In this document: in pieces, positions 35,737 through 45,747 of the stretch | Position numbering within the stretch: the first letter of the stretch is position 1 | Layout of the letters: every line of letters starts with the position of its first letter | NCBI GenBank assembly: GCA_913063125.1 | Contig: CAJXZM010000015.1 | Coordinates: 1 to 55,342, forward strand | Direction of reading: 5' to 3' | Source: an uncultured Gammaproteobacteria bacterium | Lineage (GTDB): Bacteria > Pseudomonadota > Gammaproteobacteria > Pseudomonadales > Ketobacteraceae | DNA: 55,342 bases | The notes under the pieces: model-generated | Databases searched by the model: none | What the model was told of the DNA's origin: nothing | What the model saw: only the letters and a program-made list of their open reading frames with translations | Made by a program: the position numbers and the translations under genes

Positions 35737-37063
35737 AACGTAACCTCCTGGCCAATGACTTTTTATCGATGGCTAAGTTGCGGTTTAGATGCACAGAGAC
35801 AACTGCCCCCGGATTCACCACCACCGCATCAAAACTTTGTTTTTGTCGCGCCAATAACCAACGGCTTACTTCATCGGTAGCCGACTGCACCGCTTCACCA
35901 GCCACCAATTTATTAATATCTCCCAACACCGTACTGGTTGTGGAACCCGTCAAAGATGAAGTCTGTCGTTGCTGTTGCGCCTCGGCATAAGCAGAACCAG
36001 CAGCACCCAAGCCCGCCAATCCAACACGCTGGGTTAAAAAGACAGGCGCATTCGTGACAAAACGACCAGACACACAAGGCACACCGCTAGGATCAGAGAT
36101 ATAACCCAACGACTCACCTTGGCTACTTTGGTTCACAATCGTGCCATCTTCAAAGATAAAGGTGGCCGACATTAAGCGCACATTGACGCAGGAGAGATTC
36201 CAGTCCCCAAAGCCCAAACCACTAAAAATCATGCCTTCAATTTCGGGGATTTCGTGGCCATTGGCCAACAGGTTTTCTTTGCCAATATAAATTTTAACGG
36301 GATAGGGGTCAGGCGTTTCTCCCTCAACAGGAATACGACCAATGAGTGCGGTTAATGCCAAGCCATCCGTTAAGGTCGCATCTTTAGGAATGGTATAAAC
36401 CGGCTCAACCCTTTCACCCACAGTATCGGGGTTTTTAGTTTCACTACGGTTCTGTGTTGGTGTTGATGGATGCTTTAGCAATCCAGTAAAACGACTGCCC
36501 TGCCCTTCATCAGGCTCCACCCAATCAACAGGGTTAAACCATTCACCTTGATTGGGGTTACTAACGGGAAGCGGCTGATCATCAAATCCAAACCCTAAAG
36601 GCAATCCCTCTTCGTTTAACGCATCATCATTTAATACAGATTGAGATAGCGGCCTAATTTGATCATGGCGTAGTGTTGATAATTCCTGCTCTAACGTGGC
36701 CAAATTTTTTGCCAGCGCATCCATCTCTGCTTGAGTGTCATTCTGCTTTTGTTTAGCGGTTTGGTTGTCTCGCTCCAGCGACGAGACCTTGTGCTGGTTT
36801 TCCAATACCTGCTTCATTTTTTCCTGGGTATCATCGTGTAAGGCATCGGCTTTTTTAACCGCTTCCCGCGCATAAGCTTGTAGGGCTTTAATCGTATCGG
36901 TTTGGGTATCACCGTCTTCGCGTTTGGCATTGGGGTCATACCCCGGCACTTGATTCATCGGTTTGTAACTGGATTGTTCTTCTGAACACAGCACTAATGA
37001 CAGACAAGTGACTGCCAACAACACACCGCCGATCAACAACGGATTAAGGCGTTTTTCAGCCAT
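35696..37063 (-). CDS. TraB/VirB10-like ICE protein, PFL_4705 family
   Basis: It matches the TIGR03752 family. A membrane anchor (residues about 9-27) is followed by a long coiled coil (about 60-130, rich in Gln/Lys/Glu) and a Pro/Asn-rich linker. A C-terminal domain follows with MIFSGLGFGDWNLSCVNVRL and GSAYAEAQQQRQTSSLTG. The build is that of VirB10/TraB, which links inner and outer membranes. ATG 37063 follows AAGGAGGATAACGCTG. The open frame extends nine codons upstream into the previous gene. Confidence 0.78.
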   Translation of the reverse strand: MAEKRLNPLLIGGVLLAVTCLSLVLCSEEQSSYKPMNQVPGYDPNAKREDGDTQTDTIKALQAYAREAVKKADALHDDTQEKMKQVLENQHKVSSLERDNQTAKQKQNDTQAEMDALAKNLATLEQELSTLRHDQIRPLSQSVLNDDALNEEGLPLGFGFDDQPLPVSNPNQGEWFNPVDWVEPDEGQGSRFTGLLKHPSTPTQNRSETKNPDTVGERVEPVYTIPKDATLTDGLALTALIGRIPVEGETPDPYPVKIYIGKENLLANGHEIPEIEGMIFSGLGFGDWNLSCVNVRLMSATFIFEDGTIVNQSSQGESLGYISDPSGVPCVSGRFVTNAPVFLTQRVGLAGLGAAGSAYAEAQQQRQTSSLTGSTTSTVLGDINKLVAGEAVQSATDEVSRWLLARQKQSFDAVVVNPGAVVSVHLNRNLAIDKKSLARRLRYAKDNTHTRYGLD

Positions 37064-37937
37064 CAGCGTTATCCTCCTTAAGGCCAGCATTCAAGTTAAC
37101 GAAGCCTGTACTTTCCACAAAGGATTGAGCTGAAACCAAATAAAGTGTTGTGGTATCGTCCTTCTGCCCCAACGCCCCTAACCACTTATGCTGCAAGGTG
37201 GCCGTTAACCAACGTCCCCGTAGTCGTTTATTCAAGCTGACGCTATTGCCTTCACTAGCAGGGGTAAACTGTAATACCAATGAATGCGTTTGTTTATTTT
37301 GCAAACGCACCGCAGTAACGGTTAAACCACCTCCCTGCCACGAGGCTATCGGCACAGCCTCAATCACCCCACCGCGTATCAACGGTATGGCTTGTGATAC
37401 CACAGAGATACGCTTAATTGCACTATCCCCTTTCAACAATCGCTCAGGTGCATACAATTGTTGCGCTGCATAACGACTTAATCGCACACGCCAATCTTGC
37501 GCTGCCATTTTTTGTGTTTTATCTTTTGCTTGATTGATAACGCTTTCTGCCGTTATCACAATTAATTCATCAGCAACACTGGCCGACTCATCAGCCATCA
37601 CATCCAATAAATAAATCTGTTGGCTCTGTAAACCTTGCACCCGAATACGGGTACGGGAGAAAGGCTCCAATGCACGGATATACAACACACCGTTAGCGGC
37701 TAACACGGTAACTTTGCGTTGAAGCTGGTCGGGAAGCCAATAGCGAACATCATCAGGAAAATGAATAATGCGCTCGTGGTCACGCTGGATATGCACAACA
37801 ATCGGTCGCTTATCCCACAACACACGTTCGGCTGTTACCGATTTGACGACATTCGATTCAGCCATCACAGGCACCGCAATCATGACACCCAAAAAACCTA
37901 GCGATAGTCTCTTCATCCAATACAATAAAAAATTCAT
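37056..37937 (-). CDS. TraK/VirB9-like ICE protein, PFL_4704 family
   Basis: The 293-residue secreted protein (TIGR03749 type) has a signal peptide around residues 8-27 (LSLGFLGVMIAVPVMA). Its beta-rich front contains ERVLWDKRPIVVHIQRDHER, and the C-terminal part has VSLNKRLRGRWLTATLQH. TraK-like proteins form the secretin-like outer-membrane ring. The ATG at 37937 overlaps the previous stop (TGATG). Confidence 0.75.
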   Translation of the reverse strand: MNFLLYWMKRLSLGFLGVMIAVPVMAESNVVKSVTAERVLWDKRPIVVHIQRDHERIIHFPDDVRYWLPDQLQRKVTVLAANGVLYIRALEPFSRTRIRVQGLQSQQIYLLDVMADESASVADELIVITAESVINQAKDKTQKMAAQDWRVRLSRYAAQQLYAPERLLKGDSAIKRISVVSQAIPLIRGGVIEAVPIASWQGGGLTVTAVRLQNKQTHSLVLQFTPASEGNSVSLNKRLRGRWLTATLQHKWLGALGQKDDTTTLYLVSAQSFVESTGFVNLNAGLKEDNADG

Positions 37938-38620
37938 CACTTCACTCCAGGGCGACGAAAGGATTGTTCAACGTCATCCTTCGTTAATAATTCAGGGCGC
38001 ATGGTTTCATCACAGGCCAATGCCAAGCCCCAAGGGTTCACTTCCTTGTCCACATCAAAACGAACCACCTGCAAGGGATAACGCAACATTACGTTTTTAA
38101 CCGGATGGCCACCAATGGACTCCATCAAATTGACGTCCATCCACACCTTCCAAGAGCTACCACTTTCAATTTTTACTCGTTGCCGTGTATACGACTGACC
38201 AAATATTTCTTGAAGCGTACGCACCCGTTGGCGCAGTTCACCCACGCGTTGCTTTTCATTCATATCGGCTTCCAATGCAGCACGGCAGGACGGTGTCAAA
38301 AAACCCTGTAACGCATAAATTTGTTGGGGATAGTCTTTTTCACCATCACTGCGCCAGCGGTTTAGCTGCTGGAAAATGTAATAGGTGAAGGTATAAATGG
38401 TGGGTGCAGGCACGGTTTCAAAATCCGTTACCAACCCCTGTGTTAAATCAGGTGGAATATACACCCGCCGAATTTCCTGCAGCACACCGTTACGCCACCA
38501 CAGGGCAATCACCACCACCAGTAAACAAACAATGGTGATTCTCAAACTCCGGATATGATCACTGGCAGCCAACAATCGCTGCCGTGCCTGATTATTTCTA
38601 ATCGATGGCAATCCACTCAT
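37937..38620 (-). CDS. TraE/VirB5-like ICE protein, PFL_4703 family
   Basis: TIGR03746-type protein with one N-terminal membrane segment (LRITIVCLLVVVIALWW) and a periplasmic domain (FTYYIFQQLNRWRSDGEKDY, then PQQIYALQGFLTP). The start is either of two adjacent ATGs (38623 or 38620) after GGAGGTTGAA; the longer open frame from 38701 overlaps the previous gene too far. It is part of the inner-membrane pore. Confidence 0.75.
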   Translation of the reverse strand: MSGLPSIRNNQARQRLLAASDHIRSLRITIVCLLVVVIALWWRNGVLQEIRRVYIPPDLTQGLVTDFETVPAPTIYTFTYYIFQQLNRWRSDGEKDYPQQIYALQGFLTPSCRAALEADMNEKQRVGELRQRVRTLQEIFGQSYTRQRVKIESGSSWKVWMDVNLMESIGGHPVKNVMLRYPLQVVRFDVDKEVNPWGLALACDETMRPELLTKDDVEQSFRRPGVK

Positions 38621-38985
38621 CATTTCAACCTCCGGCCAATGTCCCACACCTGACTTTGACGTATGAACGGTGAGCGTCGAATATGCAGGTCTTCCATCCA
38701 CAAACGCAGGCGCAACTGATAAAATCCCAACGGTCTGCCCCGTTTAAGCTTTTGCAATATCGTTGCCCCCAACACCACCCAGCCAATGACTAACAACAAA
38801 CCAATGCCAGCACCCATCATCAAATACCCTGCCAATCCACAGACAATGACGCTGCACGGCACAAGCGACAGACCGCCGATTGTCACCAACAGCATCAACT
38901 CCGACAGTGAGCAGCCCCTAAAAATGGGCGGCTCCGCATTCAAACGCAGCGGCAATAGCTCATTGGTATGTTGGTCAATGCTCAT
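38620..38985 (-). CDS. TraL-like small ICE membrane protein (TIGR03750 type)
   Basis: The 121-residue protein contains PPIFRGCSLSELMLLV and two hydrophobic segments, then the GRPLGFYQLRLRLW motif and a basic tail. This pattern is typical of TIGR03750, comparable to TraL of F-type systems. It lies 2 bp after the pilin-like gene and overlaps the next gene. Confidence 0.75.
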   Translation of the reverse strand: MSIDQHTNELLPLRLNAEPPIFRGCSLSELMLLVTIGGLSLVPCSVIVCGLAGYLMMGAGIGLLLVIGWVVLGATILQKLKRGRPLGFYQLRLRLWMEDLHIRRSPFIRQSQVWDIGRRLK

Positions 38986-38987
38986 GA

Positions 38988-39347
38988 TTAAATGATGCCT
39001 ACCGCTTCATTCAAGAAAAACGACACAATGGCCAACAAGGCACCAGCAATCACGGCCGTCAAGCCCACGGAACCCCAATCAGGATCATTCGAGCTACGTG
39101 CTTCATTAAATTTAGATAACAGAATCCAACCCACCCACAAAAACCCAGCGCCAGAAATAGCCAGCGCAATATAGTCCACCGCATCCCCCGTCCAGCCTTC
39201 CATAAAGGCCAAATAATTGCCGTTGGGCGCACCACTGGTTGGGTTAACTGGCGTGGGTAATTGCGCTTGAGCCGACAGAGAGATCAACCAGAGAGCAAAA
39301 AATTGCCAATATTTTTTACCTTTGGCCTTAATGTTTACAATGTTCAT
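38988..39347 (-). CDS. Pilin-like ICE membrane protein, PFL_4702 family
   Basis: TIGR03745-type 119-residue protein with a signal peptide (cleavage after SAQA, about residue 28) and two hydrophobic segments (YIALAISGAGFLWVGWILLS and LTAVIAGALLAIVSFFL). The size and two-helix layout match conjugative pilins, so it is the best pilus subunit candidate here. Confidence 0.75.
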   Translation of the reverse strand: MNIVNIKAKGKKYWQFFALWLISLSAQAQLPTPVNPTSGAPNGNYLAFMEGWTGDAVDYIALAISGAGFLWVGWILLSKFNEARSSNDPDWGSVGLTAVIAGALLAIVSFFLNEAVGII

Positions 39348-39393
39348 ACGTCTTCCTCATATAAGTCATAAATACAATGTGAAATCGCTGCGG

Positions 39394-39633
39394 TTATTCC
39401 AGTAGGAAACCAAGAACGAGGGTTAAAAATATCGAGCGAACAACACGGGTAAGAAAATCATAGAAATCAATTTTCCCCTGTGACCATGCCTTCCACTGCG
39501 TCACAATCACCCACACAACCCAGAGGTAGAGCACCGAAAACATCACCAATAAAATAGTGAGGCTGAAACTGCCCATTGGCACCCCAAGCGTGGCCCCAGT
39601 AAATGCCGCCTCTTGTGCGGCAGAAACAGCCAT
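39394..39633 (-). CDS. Small ICE membrane protein, PFL_4701 family
   Basis: TIGR03758-type 79-residue protein with two membrane segments (FSLTILLVMFSVLYLWVVWV and VRSIFLTLVLGFLLE) and the family motif WKAWSQGKIDFYDF. Its start abuts the stop of the RAQPRD gene, and it sits directly before the pilin-like gene. Its role in the transfer apparatus is unknown. Confidence 0.78.
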   Translation of the reverse strand: MAVSAAQEAAFTGATLGVPMGSFSLTILLVMFSVLYLWVVWVIVTQWKAWSQGKIDFYDFLTRVVRSIFLTLVLGFLLE

Positions 39634-39929
39634 TATTGATAGTCGCCATTAATGGGGGATAAGGAGCGCGGCTCACGCCGTTCAGAGGCCACCGCATCCG
39701 CAATGCCTTGAAGAATTTTATTCAGGTCATTCTTGAGTTGCGGATATTGGATGTGTTGTCGGTCTTGTGGATTAGCCGCTTGTTCGGCTTCATCAATCAT
39801 CGACCTGGAGAGTTCCAGCTCGTGATGTAAACGTATCAGTACAGCGCGTTCACTATGGGTAATCGCGTAGCTTTCGGCTGACACAACCAGTAATAACGCA
39901 GTGAAGAAGTAAATATTGAAAAATCGCAT
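39633..39929 (-). CDS. RAQPRD family ICE protein
   Basis: The 98-residue secreted protein has a signal peptide (about residues 1-21, ending ESYA). Its helical middle reads RLHHELELSRSMIDEAEQAA. The C-terminal motif SERREPRSLSPINGDYQ is the variant of the RAQPRD...GDY signature that names the TIGR01690 family. It is the first gene of the surviving transfer operon. Upstream, where DUF4400 and TraD genes would be expected, there are insertions instead. Confidence 0.75.
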   Translation of the reverse strand: MRFFNIYFFTALLLVVSAESYAITHSERAVLIRLHHELELSRSMIDEAEQAANPQDRQHIQYPQLKNDLNKILQGIADAVASERREPRSLSPINGDYQ

Positions 39930-40388
39930 GATAATTGCCTTTTGTTACGACAATCATCACGTAAAACCGGGAGAAGTATGATGAAAAAAGGTTCAAATAA
40001 GAAAGACCGTTAAATCACATCGACTGTGGCCTAGTACTTTATATATAGATAGCGCAATATATAATCAAACCTGTGGCGCAACTGAATAATAAGCATCACG
40101 AGTGAATTTCAGTTCGATGATATAATCAAACAAATGTCATCAAACTAAAGACCGCAGTTCTGTTTCACCGGTGTCGTAATACTGCTCGCATTAATATCAA
40201 CTTCCGGCCACATTGCGGACATCAAATAAATAACCGACATGTAGACTACTTACTGCGGGAATTGACAACAATGTTTATATTGCCTCCATTTCAAGTATTC
40301 GCTTTACCAGTTCTTTCTATCTCGATAGCCGTCATTTGGGGTGCGGGTGAAGTGCCAAGAGCGGACGTTAACGTTCGATATAAGATTA
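39930..40388. other. Gene-free region between T4SS operon and IS1595
   Basis: This AT-rich stretch has no ORF with a ribosome binding site. It presumably includes the promoter of the T4SS operon (minus strand). Its right end carries the IS target duplication TAAGATTA (40381-40388). I see no other feature. Confidence 0.4.
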
Positions 40389-41421
40389 CCTAATTACCAC
40401 TATGGCTAAGCTCACCCACACTGTATATAATAACAGTATATCTATTTGATTCATAAGGGGGTTAGTCGTGGCACGTAATCAAGTACAATTTCAAAAAGGC
40501 GTCAGCTTGAACGAATTCATTAGCCAATATGGTACCGAAGAGCAATGCTTCGACGCACTTTATTCATGGCGATGGCCCGATGGGTTTCGGTGCCCCACTT
40601 GCAATCACGATAAATGCTGTCAGTTAAATCATCGTAAATTACAACAGTGTAATCGTTGCCACCAACAAACATCACTGACTGCCGGGACTATCTTTGAATC
40701 CACAAAATTACCGTTAACGTTATGGTTCCAGGGCATCTATCTTATTACTCAGGACAAGAAAGGCGTCTCTGCCATGCAGCTACATCGTCAACTCGGTATT
40801 TCCTACAATGCCGCCTGGCGGATGAAGCAAAAGTTAATGCAGGTGATGATGGAGCGCGATCACGACAAGAAATTATCAGGGTTTATAGAATTGGACGATG
40901 CCTATCTCGGAGGCGAACGTACTGGATGCAAACCGGGGCGCGGGGCTTCAGGAAAAACGCCCTTTGTGGCTGCGGTTGAAACGACAGACGAACATTGCCC
41001 GGTACGGATTAAGCTTTCGGTAGTAAAAGGTTTTCGAACAAAAGAGATCAAGGCGTGGAGTCAGCAGCACCTTAGTGAGGGCAGTACTGTAATCTCCGAT
41101 GGCCTGGCGTGTTTTAATGCGGTTGTTGATGCTGGCTGTTTACATGACAAGATTGTATGCGGTGGAGGCAGAGCATCGGTTGAGGAACCTGAATTCTATT
41201 GGGTTAATACTATTCTTGGTAATTTAAAGAGTTCTTTACGAAGTACATATCATGCTATTCGGCCCAAATATGCACAGCGTTACCTGTCAGAATTTCAGTA
41301 CCGCTTTAATCGTCGCTTTAATTTATGCGATCTCATTGCTCGGCTCACTTATGCGGCTCTCAGGACTCCGCCGATGCCGGAAAAGCTTCTGAAACTAGGC
41401 TTAGGTTGAGTGGTAATTAGG
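40389..41421 (+). mobile_element. Complete IS1595-family insertion sequence
   Basis: The element is 1033 bp and bounded by perfect 13-bp inverted repeats (CCTAATTACCACT at 40389-40401; AGTGGTAATTAGG at 41409-41421). It is flanked by identical 8-bp target duplications TAAGATTA (40381-40388 and 41422-41429). Intact ends, duplication and transposase mean a fairly recent insertion. Confidence 0.88.
40468..41409 (+). CDS. IS1595-family transposase
   Basis: The 313-residue transposase has an N-terminal zinc ribbon (CPTCNHDKCCQL and QCNRCHQQTSLTAGTIF). A DDE-type catalytic domain follows with IELDDAYLGGERTG, then VISDGLACFNAV and FYWVNTILGNLKSSLRSTYH. Translation starts at GTG 40468 after AAGGGGGTTAGTC. 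The stop lies in the right inverted repeat. The frame is intact, so the element may still be active. Confidence 0.88.
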   Translation: MARNQVQFQKGVSLNEFISQYGTEEQCFDALYSWRWPDGFRCPTCNHDKCCQLNHRKLQQCNRCHQQTSLTAGTIFESTKLPLTLWFQGIYLITQDKKGVSAMQLHRQLGISYNAAWRMKQKLMQVMMERDHDKKLSGFIELDDAYLGGERTGCKPGRGASGKTPFVAAVETTDEHCPVRIKLSVVKGFRTKEIKAWSQQHLSEGSTVISDGLACFNAVVDAGCLHDKIVCGGGRASVEEPEFYWVNTILGNLKSSLRSTYHAIRPKYAQRYLSEFQYRFNRRFNLCDLIARLTYAALRTPPMPEKLLKLGLG

Positions 41422-41750
41422 TAAGATTATGTCGGTTTTTCGCACAAAGCAGACGCTTACTCATTGTGCTTGAATAAGAAAAATCGGCCAGTTTGAGCTA
41501 CTTGTGAATGATGGCTTTTTAGCATTAGCGTTCCCTTTGGGGGCGTCGAAATACCGCTGGCTTTGAGGTAAAAGCACTACCTGTGAGTCCGCTAGTAAAC
41601 CGTTACTAAAATTCGGAAAGCGATACCTTTTCGAAACCTAGAGATAATAAGCTTCAGAGGTCAAAAGGCTAGTTAAAACCAGAGTTTTTTGAGACATTAA
41701 CTAAACAAAAAAATCGTTGTACTACTTTAAAACCAAATAAGAATTGATAT
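41422..41750. other. Spacer holding one arm of a 2.2-kb inverted repeat
   Basis: No gene is present. The sequence at 41550-41563 (AATACCGCTGGCTT) is the exact reverse complement of 43778-43791 on the other side of the Crp/YdcZ/GNAT operon, and similarity continues imperfectly for about 25 bp more. The right IS target duplication lies at 41422-41429. Nothing else is recognised. Confidence 0.4.
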
Positions 41751-42353
41751 ATGAAAAATAAACATCTATTGCAAGATCTGACGTTTAAAGCATTGAAAAT
41801 GGCTATGGACCGCTACTGGCCAATCCCAGTTTCAACTTGGGATGCTATATGTTCAATCTGCTCTCATCACAACTTAATAAAAGGCGAGCGAATATACTCA
41901 GCTGGTGAAGTGCCACTTAGTTTTGCATTTGTTTACCAAGGGTTATTCCGTTCTTATATCACCAATGATCAAGGCCAAGAGTACAACAAAATATTTTTCG
42001 ATGAAGGCACTTTCCCTGGAGCAATGACGGCACTACTCACGTCAACAGAATCAAACTTTAATATTCAAGCCCTTGAAGATTCGTGTGTTATTAAAATTAA
42101 CTTCGCAGCTTTTCGACAGCAGTTGAAAGACGATCATGCGTTAGCATTGTTCCATATCCATTATCTGGAAAAAAACTGGTTATTGGCTAAAGATGCGAGG
42201 GAAATACAGCTCGTCCAAGAAAATGCAGAACAACGTTATCGCCGGTTTACCCTTAACCATGCTTCGATTTGCGCTAGGATTCCCCAATATCATATTGCTT
42301 CGCACTTAGGTATCACACCAACTCAATTAAGCCGGATCAGAAAAATAAACTAA
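41751..42353 (+). CDS. Crp/Fnr-family transcriptional regulator
   Basis: The 200-residue protein has a cyclic-nucleotide-binding-like beta barrel at residues about 25-120 (GERIYSAGEVPLSFAFVYQG, then LFRSYI). A C-terminal helix-turn-helix follows (ARIPQYHIASHLGITPTQLS, then RIRK). The ligand pocket residues of CRP are not evident, so a different effector is likely. It is the first gene of a three-gene run with a YdcZ-type transporter and a GNAT enzyme and may control them. Confidence 0.75.
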   Translation: MKNKHLLQDLTFKALKMAMDRYWPIPVSTWDAICSICSHHNLIKGERIYSAGEVPLSFAFVYQGLFRSYITNDQGQEYNKIFFDEGTFPGAMTALLTSTESNFNIQALEDSCVIKINFAAFRQQLKDDHALALFHIHYLEKNWLLAKDAREIQLVQENAEQRYRRFTLNHASICARIPQYHIASHLGITPTQLSRIRKIN

Positions 42354-42405
42354 GTTATCAACCTATGTAAATGAGTCTTTGGTTATAACCTTTTATAGTC
42401 GATGT

Positions 42406-42851
42406 ATGACTTATTTATATGTATTTGCCTTTATATCAGGCACAGCAATGGCACTTCAGGCGGGCTTTAATGCTCAGCTAGGCACTTTACTTGGCAATGC
42501 TCAACTTGCAGCTGTTGTAGCATTTTTCTGCAGTTTATTTTTTGCAGTCATCACGCTCATGTATATCAATCAACCCTTTCCGTCGTTCGTAACGGTAAAA
42601 ACGGTACCCATTTATTTATGGTTTGCTGGGGGCTTACTTAGTGCTGTGGGCATCTCACTTGTTTATTTCCTTATCCCCAAAATGGGGATGGGCGTAATGA
42701 TGCCATATTTTCTTGTAGGCCAGCTTGTTATGGCCGTTATCGCGGGGCATTTAGGTTGGTTCAATATGCCAATTAAACCCATCACCTTACACAAAATTCT
42801 TGGTTTAATTGCATTAGTGATAGGCATAATGCTCATCAATAAGGAAGTATA

Positions 42852-42852
<1 letters not shown>
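42406..42852 (+). CDS. DMT-family transporter, YdcZ type
   Basis: The protein (148 residues from ATG 42406) has four or five membrane segments and the YdcZ/DUF606 pattern: ALQAGFNAQLG near the start, FCSLFFAVITL and GISLVYFLIPKMGMG. A TTG at 42379 would add nine residues but lacks support. The substrate is unknown. Its stop overlaps the start of the GNAT gene (TAATG). Confidence 0.75.
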
Positions 42853-43610
<758 letters not shown>

Positions 43611-44155
43611 ACGTGGTTATTCAAGTTATATCTAAATTCTGCAAAGGTAACTTTAGAAAGGTGAAATAGGTAAGCTTTGTCTTGATTTCAAGTACTTCCT
43701 CAGGAATCTAAAAGGTAACGCTAATTGATTCAGATCATAGGTTTTTCATTACACCCAAAGGTTAAGCTTTGGGTATGAAGCCAGCGGTATTGAGCACACC
43801 GTAAAAGGAGCGCTTTAACTCCAAAGCGTTAATCCAAACCTTCTGATTTTGAGCAGTGAATAGGTAACGCTTTTGCTTTAGTCAGCACTTTAAAAACTAA
43901 CTAAACCAAGACAATTAGGCCAGACTTCCCCGAGACTAGCGACTAAATTATGCCTATCTCAGCCAATTACAGACATCAGGTGATTAATTTATTATGCATT
44001 AAGAATCGACTTACCGCTCAGTTTTAATGATGATTGGGGTGGCGGCTTTCGGTTTGAAATCGGACATATAAACAATCGTGAAATATTCGCCCCCCTTTTA
44101 ACTAATAAAGTTTGAAAGGTCAAAACTATGATAATTAAGGTGGTGTCTTTATAAT
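43611..44155. other. Gene-free region with scattered GGTAACGCT-like motifs
   Basis: No gene is supported. The motif AGGTAACGCT or close variants recurs near 43668, 43722, 43760 and 43872. The second arm of the 14-bp inverted repeat (AAGCCAGCGGTATT) is at 43778-43791. The stretch probably contains debris from repeated insertion at the broken DUF4400 gene. Confidence 0.35.
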
Positions 44156-44677
44156 TTAGTTAAATTTAGTAAGTTGTTCGCGCCTTATACCAAAATCCTG
44201 CTGTATCAAAATTATTATCTCTTGCTGTTGAAACTTTAATGCTGGGGTTCTGGGCGCACAACCCCTGCCAATAATCCTGATAGCGGTCAGACAAACCGTG
44301 AATCCGCTTCTGAATAGCGTCCATGCTACCCATCGATACCTTGGATATGGTGTTCCGATACTTAGCGTAGTTAACCATGATTGTTGTGCTATCCAGTTTA
44401 CCGCTGTCGCTGTCGCGCTAATGACTTGCCCTTTGATAACCAGTGATTCGTTCTTCAATGACTGATTCAGATAGCGCTGATCCATAGCGAGTACGGTTTT
44501 AGCGTGATTCGAATCTTGTTCTGGCCAAAACCGGTTGATGCCAATCCACTCGATGATAATTGAAAGCAATAGACTAATGATCAACCATGCAGTTAATTGC
44601 ACAGTAGCCGACAATAATTTGCCGATTAAGCCCGGTTCTTTTCTTCCGGGTACTGGGGTTTGTTGCTGTTTTGGCAT
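44156..44677 (-). pseudogene. Broken DUF4400 (PFL_4697-type) ICE membrane protein gene
   Basis: The start is good: MPKQQQTPVPGRKEPGLIGK, then LLSATVQLTAWLIISLLLSI and IIEWIGINRFWPEQ match the amino-terminus of TIGR03747/DUF4400 proteins of PFGI-1-like ICEs. After about residue 75 the similarity ends and a hydrophobic tail in the wrong frame follows (a competing frame is open at 44166-44378). The usual C-terminal membrane segments are missing. In intact ICEs this gene lies between TraD and RAQPRD. Here it is cut off and TraD is absent. Confidence 0.6.
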
Positions 44678-44728
44678 GGGCTGGCTTAGCCCTTTCGATC
44701 ATTTGCTATCAGCCATTAATTACCGGCT

Positions 44729-45319
44729 ATGATAGCTCGACCAATCCATCACCGAGCTGTAGGAATCACTGTAGATTCTATAGGGAATGTTTATGTAACC
44801 GATAGTTTCTCGCCTGTCATCTATAAAATTGATACTAAAGGTAAACCATCTATATTCTTAGAAAGTTATAAATTTATAGGTAATGGGATTAATTCAAATA
44901 GCATTGTTTATCATCCCGATGGATATTTGATAATCATCAAGAAAAGTGACGGGGCATTGTTTAAAGTGCCTTTAGATAATCCGAAAGATTTTTCAGAAAT
45001 CCAATCGAATAGTAAATTTATTGGTGGTGACGGTCTAATACTTGTCGATAAGGAAAATTTAATTGTTGTCGCTAATCGAGCTTCAGGAATCACCACTGAA
45101 ACTGTATTCTCTTTAGCAACCGACGATAGTTGGCAGTCTGCCAAGGTGACTGATAAAGTTAAATTCGGCGATGTATATTTAACTACGGGAGTGATCAGGA
45201 AAAATATGATATATGTGATTCACAGTAATATTAATGCTTTAGTTCAGGCACCACATGAACAGAAATCTAAACTTAAGCACTTAGCAAAAATTCAACAGGT
45301 TGGTTCAGTACAGCGTTGA
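44729..45319 (+). CDS. NHL/SMP-30-type beta-propeller protein, 5'-truncated
   Basis: The 196-residue frame starts MIARPIHHRAVGITVDSIGN and continues YVTDSFSPVIYKID, then blades such as SIVYHPDGYLIIIKKSDGAL and GGDGLILVDKENLIVVANR. This is NHL/SMP-30-like propeller sequence. Relatives are longer and carry a signal peptide, so the 5' part has been lost near 44730. It lies directly upstream of a probable attC site in the correct orientation to be its cassette ORF. It is probably non-functional. Confidence 0.55.
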   Translation: MIARPIHHRAVGITVDSIGNVYVTDSFSPVIYKIDTKGKPSIFLESYKFIGNGINSNSIVYHPDGYLIIIKKSDGALFKVPLDNPKDFSEIQSNSKFIGGDGLILVDKENLIVVANRASGITTETVFSLATDDSWQSAKVTDKVKFGDVYLTTGVIRKNMIYVIHSNINALVQAPHEQKSKLKHLAKIQQVGSVQR

Positions 45320-45346
45320 TACCACATGACTTTTAGCGATGTCAAA

Positions 45347-45446
45347 ATATAACAGGCCATGCAATCTGACTCCGCAACCTGCCACGCTTTGTGCGTACCG
45401 CACAAAAACGCGCCAGGTTGCTACGCAGTTGATGGCGGGGTTATAA
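45347..45446 (+). other. Probable integron attC recombination site
   Basis: The outer boxes ATATAAC (45347-45353) and GTTATAA (45440-45446) pair with each other (TATAAC/GTTATA). The inner boxes pair as GCCATGCAA against TTGATGGC, leaving one unpaired G, the extrahelical base expected in L''. The centre is a long imperfect hairpin, CAACCTG...TTTGTGCG against CGCACAAA...CAGGTTG. This is the folded architecture of attC sites, and the orientation fits the upstream NHL ORF as its cassette. The outer boxes deviate slightly from RYYYAAC/GTTRRRY. No integron integrase is in the window. Confidence 0.6.
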
Positions 45447-45723
45447 TTAATAGGGGATTTATGAAGTTGAGTGCCAAATTCGTATTCGGAATAAAACTCA
45501 AATATACTGGCCTGAACTACGCGGGTCTCTCGCATGCTAAATCCTTTTTTTGTTTGCACTTCAAACATAACAAACTTAAAGAGGATTTTTTATGTTTTTG
45601 AAAAATAATTAATACATTTCAATGACTTGCTAATGTATGGGTGGGCACTAGCTAAATGGGGGTATCATTTTGGCACGCTGCAACACCAATGCATCAGCGT
45701 AAAACCGGATCAATACAGCCGCA

Positions 45724-45747
45724 GGTTAATCAATTAATTGATTAACC
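45724..45747. promoter_or_regulatory. 24-bp perfect palindrome upstream of LuxR-family gene
   Basis: A perfect 24-bp palindrome (half-site GGTTAATCAATT) lies 17 bp before the GTG start of the LuxR-type regulator. It is a candidate binding site for that regulator, or part of a terminator for upstream transcription. AT-rich palindromes of this length are unlikely by chance. Confidence 0.5.

Noticed and set aside
43620..43900. Second attC site suspected from recurring GGTAACGCT motifs
   Set aside because: The motifs do not pair as outer and inner boxes and no central hairpin could be drawn.
44166..44378. 70-codon ORF overlapping the broken DUF4400 gene (MVNYAKYRNTISKVSMG)
   Set aside because: It may be the C-terminal piece of some other gene joined at the break, but no family was recognised and there is no start signal.
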